The position numbers and the translations under genes were made by a program. Below, piece after piece: positions 7,728-16,729 of a stretch of DNA of 64,000 nt. How positions within the stretch are numbered: position 1 is the first letter of the stretch; the number at the start of each line of letters is the position of its first letter. Below the pieces are notes generated by a model. It saw only the letters and a list, made by a program, of their open reading frames with translations, was not told where the DNA came from and ran no database searches. The stretch comes from Tepidisphaeraceae bacterium (GTDB lineage Bacteria > Planctomycetota > Phycisphaerae > Tepidisphaerales > Tepidisphaeraceae): assembly GCA_035998445.1 (NCBI GenBank), contig DASYHQ010000041.1, positions 1 through 64,000 on the forward strand. Direction: 5' to 3'.

Positions 7728-9056
7728 TTATTCCAACGTAATGTCCAACGGCAGTTTCGCGATGCCGTAATAGCGAGGCGGCGTTTCGCCCGTCGGGTGG
7801 ACGGCGATCGGGCCGAGGCCCTCGTGCTGGTCCTGAATCACGCCCACGTCTGGTGCTCCTGACATTTGGGTCGATTCGCTGCAACCGACGCTTAGCGTGT
7901 ACTCGCCCGGCTGCACGTCGAGCGTGAGGCGGAACGTAATGATGCGCTCGTCGCCGGCGGACATCGGGGGCAACGGCACGCGCTGCTGTTTCGTGCCGGC
8001 GGCGAAGACGAGGTTGCCTAGGCGGTCGTAAAGATGAATGCCGCACGACGGCCGCTCGAACGGTTCGGCCGCGGTCAGCAGCACGCGCAGGACGATCGGG
8101 TCGCCCTGCGTGGCGATAAGGCCGGACTGGCCGTGCGCGTTCGCAAGGGTGGCGGCGATCAGGCGCAAGCGCCCCTCGCCGTGACGCGCGCGGGCGCAGG
8201 GCAGGATGTCGTTGTCGATCAGCCCCTGGCGAACGTCAGCGAGTAATATCGCGGCCGGCGCGGCGTCGGTTGCATCTGTGTTGGCAGGCCCGGGCGCACG
8301 CAGCGTTTGCCCGAGCAGCGAGTAGTACCGCGCCACCGCCTCGTCGGCCGGGCCGGTGAAGGCGGTTTGGCCGTGGCTGAGCACCATCGCGCGGTCGCAG
8401 AGGCGTTGGACGAGTTGCATGTCGTGCGAGACGAAGAGCATCGTCACGCCGTTGGACAGCATCTGTTCGATCCGCGCGACGCACTTTTGTTGGAAGAAGA
8501 CGTCGCCGACGCTCAGGGCTTCGTCGACGATGAAGACGTCGGGTTCGAAACAGGCGAACATGCTGAACGCCAGCCGGACGAGCATGCCACTGCTGTACGT
8601 GCGCACCGGGCGATCGAAGAACGCGCCCAGTTCGGAGAATGCTTCAATCTCGCCGACCTTCTGCGTGCCGTAACCCGGCGGGAAACCGAGCAGTTCGGCC
8701 CCTTGCAGCACGTTCTGCCGGCCGGTCAGCTCGTGGTTCAGGCCCGTGCCCAGTTCTAGAAGGCTTAGCACCCGACCATGAATAGCGAACGTGCCGGCGT
8801 TGGCGTGCATGGCGCCGGAGAGGATCTTCAATAGCGTGGACTTGCCCGACCCGTTGTGACCCAGCACGCCGAAGCACTCGCCGCGGCGCACGCTGAACGA
8901 CACGTCGCGTACGGCCCAAAAATCGCTATGTTTGCTGACCGCGCCCAGCGTCAGCCACTCGGCCGCCCGGTGCCATGGGTTGGCATAGAGCTTGAACCGC
9001 TTGCCAAGCCGCTCGGCGATGACGATGGGTTGATCTGTGGAACGCTCGTCGGTCAC
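7728..9056 (-). CDS. Polysaccharide export ABC ATPase with C-terminal Wzt-like carbohydrate-binding domain
   Basis: A 442-residue protein. The ATPase domain has Walker A GHNGSGKST (66-74), a signature TYSSGMLVRLAFS and Walker B VFIVDEALSVGD followed by H-loop FVSHDM. The layout is the TagH/KpsT/Wzt class rather than an importer. Residues from about 290 to the end form a beta-rich Wzt C-terminal domain (FERPSCGIHLYDRLGNLVFAAGT and LDVQPGEYTLSVGCS), which in O-antigen exporters recognises the glycan end. The partner permease is at 5722-6510 on the other strand. The start is divergent from the glycosyltransferase fusion at 9261. Confidence 0.92.
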   Translation of the reverse strand: MTDERSTDQPIVIAERLGKRFKLYANPWHRAAEWLTLGAVSKHSDFWAVRDVSFSVRRGECFGVLGHNGSGKSTLLKILSGAMHANAGTFAIHGRVLSLLELGTGLNHELTGRQNVLQGAELLGFPPGYGTQKVGEIEAFSELGAFFDRPVRTYSSGMLVRLAFSMFACFEPDVFIVDEALSVGDVFFQQKCVARIEQMLSNGVTMLFVSHDMQLVQRLCDRAMVLSHGQTAFTGPADEAVARYYSLLGQTLRAPGPANTDATDAAPAAILLADVRQGLIDNDILPCARARHGEGRLRLIAATLANAHGQSGLIATQGDPIVLRVLLTAAEPFERPSCGIHLYDRLGNLVFAAGTKQQRVPLPPMSAGDERIITFRLTLDVQPGEYTLSVGCSESTQMSGAPDVGVIQDQHEGLGPIAVHPTGETPPRYYGIAKLPLDITLE

Positions 9057-9110
9057 GCGGCGGGCATGTTACGAGAGAACGATCCAGATGACGAATGCGG
9101 AATGTCGTCT

Positions 9111-9232
9111 GGCCCCTCTCCCGCATGCGCCGGGAGAGGTTGGGTGAGGGTGATTCGAACTGCTGGCGGTTCTCGTGATTCGAAATCACCCTCACCCTAA
9201 CCCTCTCCCGGCGTACCGGGAGAGGGGATAAG
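9111..9232. repeat. PR2 dispersed palindrome, copy 1
   Basis: The arms GGCCCCTCTCCCGCATGCGC and CCCTCTCCCGGCGTACCGGG carry subarms GGTTGGGTGAGGGTGATT and AATCACCCTCACCCTAACC. The loop contains TTCGAACTGCTGGCGGTTCTC. It sits in the divergent intergenic region, so it may separate or host the promoters of both operons. Related copies are at 15661, 18341, 20955, 21105, 31913, 38149, 43146 and 48975. Confidence 0.9.
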
Positions 9233-9260
9233 AGGAAGGTCCGCGGCTTTTGAACGAACA

Positions 9261-12200
9261 ATGCGTCTCCTCATCTCCAACCCGGACACCCTCGGCGACC
9301 TCGTGTTGCGCCAGCCGTTGATCGCGGCGCTGACCGAGGCCGGGCACGAACTGATGCTGATCGTCCGGCCGAGCGTCGAGGCGATGGTACGGCAGATCGC
9401 GCCGGCGGCGCAGATCGTCACGCTGCCGGCCGAGCCGTACGCGCTGGACACTGAGGGGCCGTGGGAACCGTTTGAAGACCTCTTCGCTCGGGCCCGCACG
9501 TTTGCGCCGGCGGCGCTGGTGGTTGCGCCGTTTCGGTGGACGCTGTTCGAGGAACAACTGGCGGTCCGACTGCCCGAGGTGCCGCGCGTCGGCATGAGCG
9601 GCAACCTGTACCGCGGCGACCCGTACGCGGGGGTGCCGGCGCCGTCGACATTAACGTTCGACCAAATCGCCCACGTGACCGAGGACGACCGCGAGATCAC
9701 CAAGAACGCCGCATTGGCAGCAACGCTGATAGGGCGGCCGATCGGACCGATCGACCCGGTCATCACCGTGCCGGCCGAGGGAATGGAAACCGCGCAGCAG
9801 TTGCTCGGCGAGGTGGGCTTCATTGCGGGGCAATACTGGACCGCCTGCCTCGGTGGCACCGCTCACGTCACGATCAAAACTTGGCCAACCGAGCGATGGG
9901 CTGCGGCGCTGTCGCATTGGGCACAGCGGTACGGGCGAAAGTTCCTGTTCATCGGCTTGCCAGAGGAACAACCGGCCGTCGATGCGGTGCGCGAGGCGAT
10001 GGGCGAGCAGGCCAGCGCCACGGCGGTGATGATGCGGCCCGGCATTCCGCTGGCGGCGCTGCAGGGGCTGATCGGGTTGTCCAGCGGGTACGTCGGTCAC
10101 GACACCGGCCCCATGCACCTGGCTGCGGCGCTGCGCAAGCCGGTGCTCGGCGTCTTCGGGCAGGGCACGTGGCCACGCTTCGTGCCGGCGGTCGATCCGA
10201 GCGTCGCGCTCTGCGTCGGCGTGCCGTGCGCGGGGTGCGGGTGGATCTGCACGTTCGACCAGTCGTACTGCATCAAGGCCGTGCCGGTCGAACGGGTGAC
10301 TGGCGCAATTGACGACTTGGAAGCCGGCCGGGTGAATGGCCGCGAGATGCGGGTGGTCGAAATGCCCCCGGCGCTGCTGGCGCGGTTGACGCGCGAGTCG
10401 GCACAGGTCGCCGAGGCACGCCTGCGCGAGGCGGCGGAGGCGCGCAAGCAGTTGGCGATCGTTCAAGCACAACTGGCCGAGACGCAGCATCGCGAAGCGG
10501 CTGTTGCGCCAAGCGCAGACGCGGCGACCGAGGCGACATTGGAGCCAATGACGCAAACCGCGCCGCCGGCGGTGTCGGTGGCGGAGGGTAATACGGGGGG
10601 AGAGGAGACGGGCGGAGAGACAGGCAGGAATGCCTGTCCTACAGAAGAGGGGGCGGGGCAGGCACCTGCCGAGATTGCGACGGTTGCCGAGATTGCGTCG
10701 CCCGCGGTGCCCGCGATCGATCCGGCGGCGCTGGCAGATCTCATTGCGCAGCAGGCCGCGCCGCTGCGCGAGCAGGTGGCGGCGCTCGAAACTCGGCTGC
10801 GGGCGATGCAGGAGGAACTCGACAAGCGTGCCGCGTTGGGCGTTTCGCCGCCACCGCCATTGCCACCAACACCACCCCAGCCCCGGCGACCGTTGCGGGC
10901 GGTGATGATCGATTTGGCGATCGGCCGACAGCACCTGCCGCCACCGCCGCACAAGGCGTTCATTCCCGTGTCGGTCGTCGTGCCGGCCACGGGCGATCTG
11001 GAAGCGGTGCGGGCCAGCGTGATGTCGGCGCTCGATCAGGAATACCCCAACCGCGAGGTGCTCGTCGTCGACGATTTGCGGTCAGCCGACGTCAGCGCGT
11101 TCGTCGAAAGCCTTGGCGACCGCGTGCGATCGCTCAAGTCGCGCGACGGGTCGATGTTCCAGCTGATCGAGCAGGGCTTCGAACAGTCGTACGGGCAGGT
11201 GCTGGGCTTCCTGCGCCCCGGCGTCACCTACAGCGCCGGCACCCTCCTGACGGCGGCGGAGTTGTTCCGCGATAACCGCGGCGCCAACGCGGCCTATTTC
11301 GAAACCATCTCGGCCGACGGCGCTTGGCGATTTAGCGCCGGGCCGGGTCGGCAAATCGATCTGGTCGATTTGCTGGACGCTGAGCCACTCGTCTACGAAA
11401 GCATCTTCTGGCGCCGCGGCGCGTATCAAATGCTGAACGGCCTGAACACGGGTCGTGGCGCTGCAGCCGACTGGGATTTGACGGCCCGGGCAACGCGCAT
11501 GTTTGGCCTCTTCCGTGGCGACGGCTCGGCGGCGATCGTGCCCCTCGGTGGCATTGCGCCCGATCCTGCACGCGCGACCGATCTGGCAGGCGCGCGGCAG
11601 ATCTTCAACGATCGTTTCGGCGCCGTCGGCCGGGCCCGCTGCGATGTCATCCATCGCGTGAACGCGGTGGGCAACAAGGTCGATGCACAAGTGGGCCCAG
11701 GCCGCCTCACGTTCCCGCCACCAGCCGGGCCACTATCGCCTGTGCCGCTCAGCGACGGCGGCGCGGCGGTGCCGGTATGCCCGCTGACCAAGCGGCCGGC
11801 GGACCGGTTGCTGTTCAGTGACTTCTCGCGCGACCGCGTGCGCACCTTCTACCTCGCCACCGCCAGCCGGCTCGTGCTGTCGCAGGACACCGCCAGCGGC
11901 GCGGCTTCGGCCGATGCTCAGCCATCGCTGTACACCGGCCATGCGATCAAAGGGCGCTGGTTGATCGATAAGAAGCCACCGGTCCATGCTGGGCCGCTGA
12001 TCACGACACCGCAACCCGTTCAGACGCTTGCGATGGCAAGCGATGCGCACGCGGCGGTGCAGTCGGCGCGCAGCTTGATCGATCTGTCGTGCGGCGATGG
12101 CGCCGTGCTGACGGCGTTCGGTCGCGACAAGGGCCGCACCAGCCTTGGGCTGACGACCGACGCCGCGCACGCCGCCGCCGCCCGCGCCGCCGGTCACGAG

Positions 12201-12686
12201 GTGATCGAGGCGGACGCGTTCGATGCGCCCTTTGTGGTGCCCGATGGCGGTACGTTCGACGTCGTCTTCGTCGGGCGGGCGCTGAACCAAACCACCGACC
12301 CGCTTGCCTTGCTGCGGCGGGCGAAGAACCTGCTAAATCCTGGGGGCGTCATCCTGTTGACGGCCGACAACCTCAACTCGCTCCTGATCGAGCTGTTCGG
12401 CCCCACCTGGGCCGGCTGGGACGGCAACCGGTCGCTCGTCACGCCCGCGTCGCTCAAACGCCTCGCGACGGCGGCCAGTTTGCGGGTGTTGATGATGCGC
12501 TCGCAAACGCCTGCCGTCCGGGCGGCGCAGTCGCTGGTGCGCAACCGAACCGGACTCACGCCACCGACGGACGAGATTGGCACAGACGATCTGGCGATCG
12601 GCCAGCGCATCGCCGGTTGGGCCAAGTTGCTCTACGACCGCCGCGGACGCGGCGACGTGATTCACGCGGTGCTGGGCAGTGTTTGA
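9261..12686 (+). CDS. Three-domain GT9 - GT2 - methyltransferase fusion
   Basis: A 1141-residue cytoplasmic protein. Residues 1-350 are a family 9 glycosyltransferase (heptosyltransferase-like): start MRLLISNPDTLGDLVLRQPL, then GHDTGPMHLAAALRKPVLGV near 278, and a cysteine-rich CVGVPCAGCGWIC near 316. A coiled coil spans about 375-415, and a low-complexity Pro/Ala/Glu linker about 415-560. Residues 565-680 are a GT2-like Rossmann domain (IPVSVVVPATGDLEAV, SALDQEYPNREVLVVDD). Residues 930-1060 are a class I SAM methyltransferase (SLIDLSCGDGAVL, FDVVFVGRALNQTTDP, LLNPGGVILLTADN). Within the linker, residues about 443-466 are encoded by repeat PR6. Likely role: glycan assembly for the adjacent exporter. 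Confidence 0.88.
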   Translation: MRLLISNPDTLGDLVLRQPLIAALTEAGHELMLIVRPSVEAMVRQIAPAAQIVTLPAEPYALDTEGPWEPFEDLFARARTFAPAALVVAPFRWTLFEEQLAVRLPEVPRVGMSGNLYRGDPYAGVPAPSTLTFDQIAHVTEDDREITKNAALAATLIGRPIGPIDPVITVPAEGMETAQQLLGEVGFIAGQYWTACLGGTAHVTIKTWPTERWAAALSHWAQRYGRKFLFIGLPEEQPAVDAVREAMGEQASATAVMMRPGIPLAALQGLIGLSSGYVGHDTGPMHLAAALRKPVLGVFGQGTWPRFVPAVDPSVALCVGVPCAGCGWICTFDQSYCIKAVPVERVTGAIDDLEAGRVNGREMRVVEMPPALLARLTRESAQVAEARLREAAEARKQLAIVQAQLAETQHREAAVAPSADAATEATLEPMTQTAPPAVSVAEGNTGGEETGGETGRNACPTEEGAGQAPAEIATVAEIASPAVPAIDPAALADLIAQQAAPLREQVAALETRLRAMQEELDKRAALGVSPPPPLPPTPPQPRRPLRAVMIDLAIGRQHLPPPPHKAFIPVSVVVPATGDLEAVRASVMSALDQEYPNREVLVVDDLRSADVSAFVESLGDRVRSLKSRDGSMFQLIEQGFEQSYGQVLGFLRPGVTYSAGTLLTAAELFRDNRGANAAYFETISADGAWRFSAGPGRQIDLVDLLDAEPLVYESIFWRRGAYQMLNGLNTGRGAAADWDLTARATRMFGLFRGDGSAAIVPLGGIAPDPARATDLAGARQIFNDRFGAVGRARCDVIHRVNAVGNKVDAQVGPGRLTFPPPAGPLSPVPLSDGGAAVPVCPLTKRPADRLLFSDFSRDRVRTFYLATASRLVLSQDTASGAASADAQPSLYTGHAIKGRWLIDKKPPVHAGPLITTPQPVQTLAMASDAHAAVQSARSLIDLSCGDGAVLTAFGRDKGRTSLGLTTDAAHAAAARAAGHEVIEADAFDAPFVVPDGGTFDVVFVGRALNQTTDPLALLRRAKNLLNPGGVILLTADNLNSLLIELFGPTWAGWDGNRSLVTPASLKRLATAASLRVLMMRSQTPAVRAAQSLVRNRTGLTPPTDEIGTDDLAIGQRIAGWAKLLYDRRGRGDVIHAVLGSV
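10587..10656. repeat. PR6 element inside the GT fusion gene
   Basis: GAGACAGGCAGGAATGCCTG followed by TCCTACAGAAGAG is the reverse complement of the intergenic copy at 48827-48895. It is translated in frame as GETGRNACPTEEG in the interdomain linker. Confidence 0.88.
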
Positions 12687-12718
12687 ATGGGGCAGCGGAA
12701 TGCCAGGGACTTTTAGTT

Positions 12719-12802
12719 CGTCATCCTGAGGTACGCCGAAGGATCTCTTTCGCCCCACGTGTGAATACGGGGGGAGATCCTTCGGGGTACCTCAGGATGA
12801 CG
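12719..12802. repeat. PR1-like palindrome (variant)
   Basis: CGTCATCCTGAGGTACGCCG pairs with GGGGTACCTCAGGATGACG, with GGATCTC and GAGATCC inside. It lies between two same-strand glycosyltransferase genes. Confidence 0.8.
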
Positions 12803-12862
12803 CGGTGTGTGTACGGGATAGATGGCTGCACCACAGCCGATGTTGGATCGTCAGAAGGGTCT

Positions 12863-13729
12863 ATGAACCTCCCGAAAATCTCCATCGTCACCCCCAGCTA
12901 TAACCAGGGGCCGTACATCGGTTGGACCGCGCGCAGCGTCTTTCTACAGCGGTACCCGAACCTCGAGTACGTGATGATGGATGGTGGCAGCAAGGACAAC
13001 ACGATGGAGGAACTGCAACCGTATGCCGACCGGTTCGCCCACATCAGCTCCGAGCGCGACAAGGGCCAGGCCGACGCGATCGCCCGCGGGTTCCTGAAGA
13101 CCAGCGGCGAGATCATGGCGTACCTGAACTCCGACGACATGCTCTCGCCCGGCACGCTTCACTGGGTGGCCAAGTACTTCGCCGACCATCCGGACGTGGA
13201 CGCCGTCTACAGCCATCGCTGCACGGTCGACAGTAACAACAAGGTGATCTGGTATTGGATTCTGCCCGAGCACGACAACTACAAGATGATGCGCTGGGAC
13301 CTCATCCCCCAGGAGACCTGCTTCTGGCGCCGGCGGATCTACGACAAGGTGGGCAACGTCGACCCGTCGTACCGGTTTGCGATGGATTACGATTTGTTTG
13401 CCCGCATCATGCGCGACGGCAAGATGGTGCGCGCCAACCGCTTCCTCGGCGTCTTCCGCGAGCACGAGGTCAGCAAGACGTCGACGCAGATGACGACGGT
13501 GGGGGCCGAAGAGGTCAGGCGGGTGCAGAATAAGTATGGCCTGACGTTCAAGAAGTGGGACTGGCTGCGCAGCGCCCGGTTCTACAACAGCGTGATCCGT
13601 AATGGTTGTAAGTTTGCCAATGCGCGGATTCAGCTGCCGGGGAACCTACCGGGCGTGGGGTACGACTACGACGAGGTGTGGGGCGGATTACTGGGAGACG
13701 GGCGGTTGGCACCACGGGTGGCGGGGTGA
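12863..13729 (+). CDS. Family 2 glycosyltransferase
   Basis: A 288-residue GT-A fold enzyme: KISIVTPSYNQGPYIGWTAR (residues 5-24), LEYVMMDGGSKDNTME, then the DxD-type NSDDMLSPG near residue 93 and QETCFWRRRIYDKVG near 150 in the acceptor region. This is the WcaA-like class that transfers one sugar to a lipid-linked or glycan acceptor. The ATG at 12863 follows AGAAGGGT. The frame is open for 258 codons upstream, but that stretch is the shadow of the previous gene and of a PR1-like repeat. Confidence 0.9.
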   Translation: MNLPKISIVTPSYNQGPYIGWTARSVFLQRYPNLEYVMMDGGSKDNTMEELQPYADRFAHISSERDKGQADAIARGFLKTSGEIMAYLNSDDMLSPGTLHWVAKYFADHPDVDAVYSHRCTVDSNNKVIWYWILPEHDNYKMMRWDLIPQETCFWRRRIYDKVGNVDPSYRFAMDYDLFARIMRDGKMVRANRFLGVFREHEVSKTSTQMTTVGAEEVRRVQNKYGLTFKKWDWLRSARFYNSVIRNGCKFANARIQLPGNLPGVGYDYDEVWGGLLGDGRLAPRVAG

Positions 13730-13734
13730 TGGAA

Positions 13735-13800
13735 ATTGCAAATCCCAAGCCCCAATGACCAACAAATGACCAAATCCCAATGACCAATGAAGAGGGAAAA
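13735..13800. repeat. Repeat-like AATTGCAAATCCC / CCCAATGACC segment
   Basis: Repeated words CCCCAATGACCAACAAATGA and CCAAATCCCAATGACCAATG follow the glycosyltransferase stop. A related text (AAGCCCCAATACCAAACAGATGA) occurs near 5580, so this may be another dispersed family. Confidence 0.5.
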
Positions 13801-13802
13801 CC

Positions 13803-14206
13803 TGGGTGATCGGCCCGCCTTCGATCTGGAGGAGCGTACTCCTGCCTGTGTTCTTCTTCGCTCATCGTAAACCGAACCGGTCCGCAGGCGCACCAGCGGA
13901 CCCTACAAGGCTGATCCTCTCTTGCGGTGGGAGTGGTGCCGGATGGCTGCGACGCCGTGGGGTAGGCGAGGCGCTCGCGATGCCGTCGGCGAGGTGCGGG
14001 CGCGGCGCGGGCGGCGAGCGGGATGGGTGTTGGGGACAGAGATGGGACGCGCGAGGGCGTTTTTGCGGGTGCGAAGGGGCCTTGTGGGGCAAAGCGGGGC
14101 GGGAGTGGCCCCGCTGGCGCGGGAGGGGGGCGGCGATCCGCTGCGTTCGGCGGGGTCGCGTCATCCGGAGAGGTTGCAAAAGAACGCTGCCGCGTCCGCT
14201 CCGACC
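13803..14206. other. GC-rich spacer with no recognised gene
   Basis: It contains a small hairpin GGTCCGCAGGCGCACCAGCGGACC near 13880 and a strongly G-skewed stretch (13930-14160) like the one at 4293-4551. Frames here have arginine/proline-rich compositions and no family signature, so I call no gene. Confidence 0.45.
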
Positions 14207-14342
14207 GTGGCATGGGCGTCTCGCCCATGCTGGTGGTAAGGCCAAAAAACCAGATTGATTGCAGCGGCTCGGTCGGCGCAGCATCAACTAAACAAATTTC
14301 TCATTCCAATCCACACGCATGGGCGAGACGCCCATGCCACGG
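14207..14342. repeat. PR3 palindromic element, copy 1
   Basis: GTGGCATGGGCGTCTCGCCC and GGGCGAGACGCCCATGCCAC form the outer arms; each arm is itself palindromic. Upstream CGCGTCCGCTCCGACC is shared with the copies near 19324 and 44200. It lies upstream of the GT2 gene at 14511. Confidence 0.9.
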
Positions 14343-14510
14343 GAAGAGCGGGCCCGTCCGTCTGAAAAAGCAACCGCTCAGGAGGACGAGCACGCGGATG
14401 AATTGCCAGCCGTATTGTGGGTCATTCGTGGGGCGGCGGGGCATGGGATTGGGGGATCGGCCCCGCCGTCATTCGTATTCCCTCTCCTTCCCGCTAGAAT
14501 GGGCCTTTCC

Positions 14511-15326
14511 ATGCCCGCTGTTGCGTCCTCATCTTCCCCGCGTTGCCTGATCATCGTTCCGGCGTTTAACGAGTCGCGATCGGTGGGGAAGCTGGTGGCA
14601 CGGCTCAGCCGGTGGTTGCCGGGATATGACGTGCTGGTGGTGGACGACGGGTCGACCGACGACACCGCCGTCCAGGTGCCGGATTGTGCGACGGTCATCA
14701 GCATGCCGTTCAACCTCGGCATTGGTGGGGCGATGCAGGCGGGGTACCGGTACGCGGCGTTGCACGGGTACGACATCGCGATCCAGTGCGACGGCGACGG
14801 GCAGCATCGGCCGTTGGAGGTGCTGCGGCTGGTCGATCACATGACGACAACAGGGTCGGACCTCGTGCTCGGCAGTCGGTTTTTAGAGAACGTGAAGTAC
14901 CGGCAGTCGATCATGCGCATGACCGGCAGCTTCGTACTGGGGTTTTTGATCCGCGTGCTGACCGGCATGCGCATCACCGATTGCACGAGCGGCTTCCGGG
15001 CGGTGAACCGCGAGGTGATTGAGGCGTTTGCCCATTGGTATCCGGAGGATTACCCCGAGCCGGAGGTCATCCTGCTGTTGAAGCGGGCGGGGTTCCGCAT
15101 TTCCGAGGTGCCGGTGCGCATGCGGCAGCGCCGAAGCGGGGCCAGCAGCATCGGCATGCTGGCGGGGATGTTTTACGTGTTGAAGGTCTTCGTCTGCGTC
15201 GTGCTCGACCTCGTGCGCGACCCGTGGCCGCGCAGGAAGGTGCCCGATGTGGATCCGCAGCGTGTTTCTGGTGGTGTTGGGCTTCGGCCTGCTCATTCTC
15301 GCCCTGCGCCGCCTTCGCCAGTTTAA
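14511..15326 (+). CDS. DPM1-like family 2 glycosyltransferase
   Basis: A 271-residue enzyme of the dolichyl/polyprenyl-phosphate sugar synthase class: CLIIVPAFNESRSVGKLVA, DVLVVDDGSTDDTA, NLGIGGAMQAGYRYA and the catalytic QCDGDGQH near residue 90, then GSRFLENVKYRQS. It is expected to load a polyprenyl phosphate with a sugar on the cytoplasmic face. The gene overlaps the DUF2304 gene by 80 bases, a common pairing. The ATG at 14511 is chosen; another in-frame ATG is four codons upstream. Confidence 0.9.
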   Translation: MPAVASSSSPRCLIIVPAFNESRSVGKLVARLSRWLPGYDVLVVDDGSTDDTAVQVPDCATVISMPFNLGIGGAMQAGYRYAALHGYDIAIQCDGDGQHRPLEVLRLVDHMTTTGSDLVLGSRFLENVKYRQSIMRMTGSFVLGFLIRVLTGMRITDCTSGFRAVNREVIEAFAHWYPEDYPEPEVILLLKRAGFRISEVPVRMRQRRSGASSIGMLAGMFYVLKVFVCVVLDLVRDPWPRRKVPDVDPQRVSGGVGLRPAHSRPAPPSPV

Positions 15327-15657
15327 GCTGCGCGAGCGCTACGCGCTGCTGTTCATGCTGATGGGCCTGCCGTTCATCGGCCTGGCCTTCTGGCAGGACG
15401 GCGTCGGTTGGATGGCCGAGCGGTTGCAGATGCAATACAACACGCTCGCGCTGATCTGCGTGGCGGTCTTCCTGTTCCTGGCGGTGTTCGAACTGCTGAC
15501 GATCGTGTCGATGCAGGACCGCAAGATCACCACGCTGGCGCAGATGGTCGGTATCCTCATGGAACGGCAGAACTTAAACGAGCGGGCCGTGCGGGATGAT
15601 CCGGAGAACCGCGCAGGGACGCCTCGTGTCGAGCAGAGGAACGAGGGACCGAACTAA
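15247..15657 (+). CDS. DUF2304 membrane protein
   Basis: A 136-residue protein with three hydrophobic segments (IRSVFLVVLGFGLLILAL, LLFMLMGLPFIGLAFW, TLALICVAVFLFLAVFELLTI) and then the family's cytoplasmic tail with SMQDRKITTLAQMVGILMER. DUF2304 proteins usually follow DPM1-like GT2 genes, as here, and may act as membrane partners of the transferase (inference). Its start lies inside the upstream gene, so translation is likely coupled. Confidence 0.85.
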   Translation: MWIRSVFLVVLGFGLLILALRRLRQFKLRERYALLFMLMGLPFIGLAFWQDGVGWMAERLQMQYNTLALICVAVFLFLAVFELLTIVSMQDRKITTLAQMVGILMERQNLNERAVRDDPENRAGTPRVEQRNEGPN

Positions 15658-15660
15658 GTT

Positions 15661-15881
15661 TGGCCCCTCTCCGGTACTCATGGGAGAGTCTGGGTGGGGG
15701 TGATTCCGAACCTAATGTCGACGCACGGAGAAGAAGACCGCCCACAAATGAACACGAAGGCACACGAATAGGAGCAATCTCGGCTTTCCCCATTCGTGTT
15801 CCTTCGTGCCAATTCGTGGTCCATCTGCAGTTCGAAATGCACCCCCACCTAGCCTCCCCCGGAGTACCGGGAGAGGGACCA
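15661..15881. repeat. PR2 element split by a PR7 element
   Basis: The left PR2 arm (15661-15711: TGGCCCCTCTCCGGTACTCA and on to GTGATTCCGAA) and the right arm (15830-15881: TTCGAAATGCACCCCCACC to GGTACCGGG-type end) are separated by a PR7 palindrome. Its arms are CACAAATGAACACGAAGGCA (15742 onward) and CATTCGTGTTCCTTCGTGCC (15791 onward). Unsplit PR2 copies have only about 20 bases at this position. Confidence 0.85.
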
Positions 15882-15982
15882 GAGACAGATCGGGCCTGTT
15901 CCCGATCGCAAAACGACATGCAACTTTGTTGCGTCTTGCGCGTGCCATCGTTTAAGGTAGGGCGCAACGGGAAGGACTGCGC

Positions 15983-16729
15983 GTGTCGATAGAACTCCAC
16001 AACCTGAAGAAGAGTTACCGTTCCCCGGAGGGTGGCGCGGTGCCGGTGATCGACGTGCCGGCGTTCGCGGCGGGCGATGGGGAGCAGATCGCGCTCGTCG
16101 GGTCCAGCGGGTCGGGGAAGACGACGCTGCTGAACCTAATTGCCGGTATTTTGTCGCCCGATAGCGGACAAATCCTGTATTCCATTGACGGCCGGCAGAC
16201 CGACCTCGCCGCCATCGGTGAACCGGCACGCGACGCGTTCCGCGGGCGCAACGTCGGGTTTATCTTTCAGACGCATCACCTGCTGCCCGGCTTCACGGCT
16301 TTAGAAAACGTGCTGCTCGGCATGAGCTTCACCGGTCGGTCCGCCGACGCCAACTGGGCGAAGCATCTCCTGAACGAGGTCGGCCTGAGCGATCGATTGA
16401 ACTATCACCCGGAAAAACTTTCCGTCGGCCAACAGCAGCGCGTCGCGATCGCGCGGGCGCTGGCCAACCGGCCCAAGCTGGTCTTGGCAGACGAACCGAC
16501 CGGCTCGCTCGACGCCGTCAGTGCGCAGCAGGCGCTCGACCTCATCCGCAAGCTGTCGCGCGAGGTCAGCGCGACCCTGCTGCTGGTCAGCCACGACGCC
16601 CAGATCACCGGCCAGTTCGAGCGCGTCGTGGATTTGTTTGAACTGAACCGAGCGGCCAAGAAGGTGGAATTGCGGAGTGCGGATCTCGGCGTGCGGATTG
16701 AAAGACCGCAGCCCGAAGCCGCGACCTGA
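15983..16729 (+). CDS. ABC transporter ATPase, MacB/LolD family
   Basis: A 248-residue ATPase with Walker A GSSGSGKTT (about 40-48), Q-loop IFQTHHLLPGFTALENVLLG, signature LSVGQQQRVAIARAL and Walker B LVLADEPTGSLD, the last typical of the MacB/LolD/FtsE group. It starts at GTG 15983. The permease follows after 49 bases. The last ~20 residues (KKVELRSADLGVRIERPQ) are encoded by repeat PR8 and look like an added tail. With the DUF3299 genes and the Fur-family gene downstream, I infer a metal-handling transporter. Confidence 0.92.
   Translation: MSIELHNLKKSYRSPEGGAVPVIDVPAFAAGDGEQIALVGSSGSGKTTLLNLIAGILSPDSGQILYSIDGRQTDLAAIGEPARDAFRGRNVGFIFQTHHLLPGFTALENVLLGMSFTGRSADANWAKHLLNEVGLSDRLNYHPEKLSVGQQQRVAIARALANRPKLVLADEPTGSLDAVSAQQALDLIRKLSREVSATLLLVSHDAQITGQFERVVDLFELNRAAKKVELRSADLGVRIERPQPEAAT

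Noticed and set aside
12089-12862. 258-codon N-terminal extension of the GT2 protein
   Set aside because: It is an arginine-rich shadow of the preceding methyltransferase domain plus a PR1-like repeat; a good ATG with AGAAGGGT lies at 12863.
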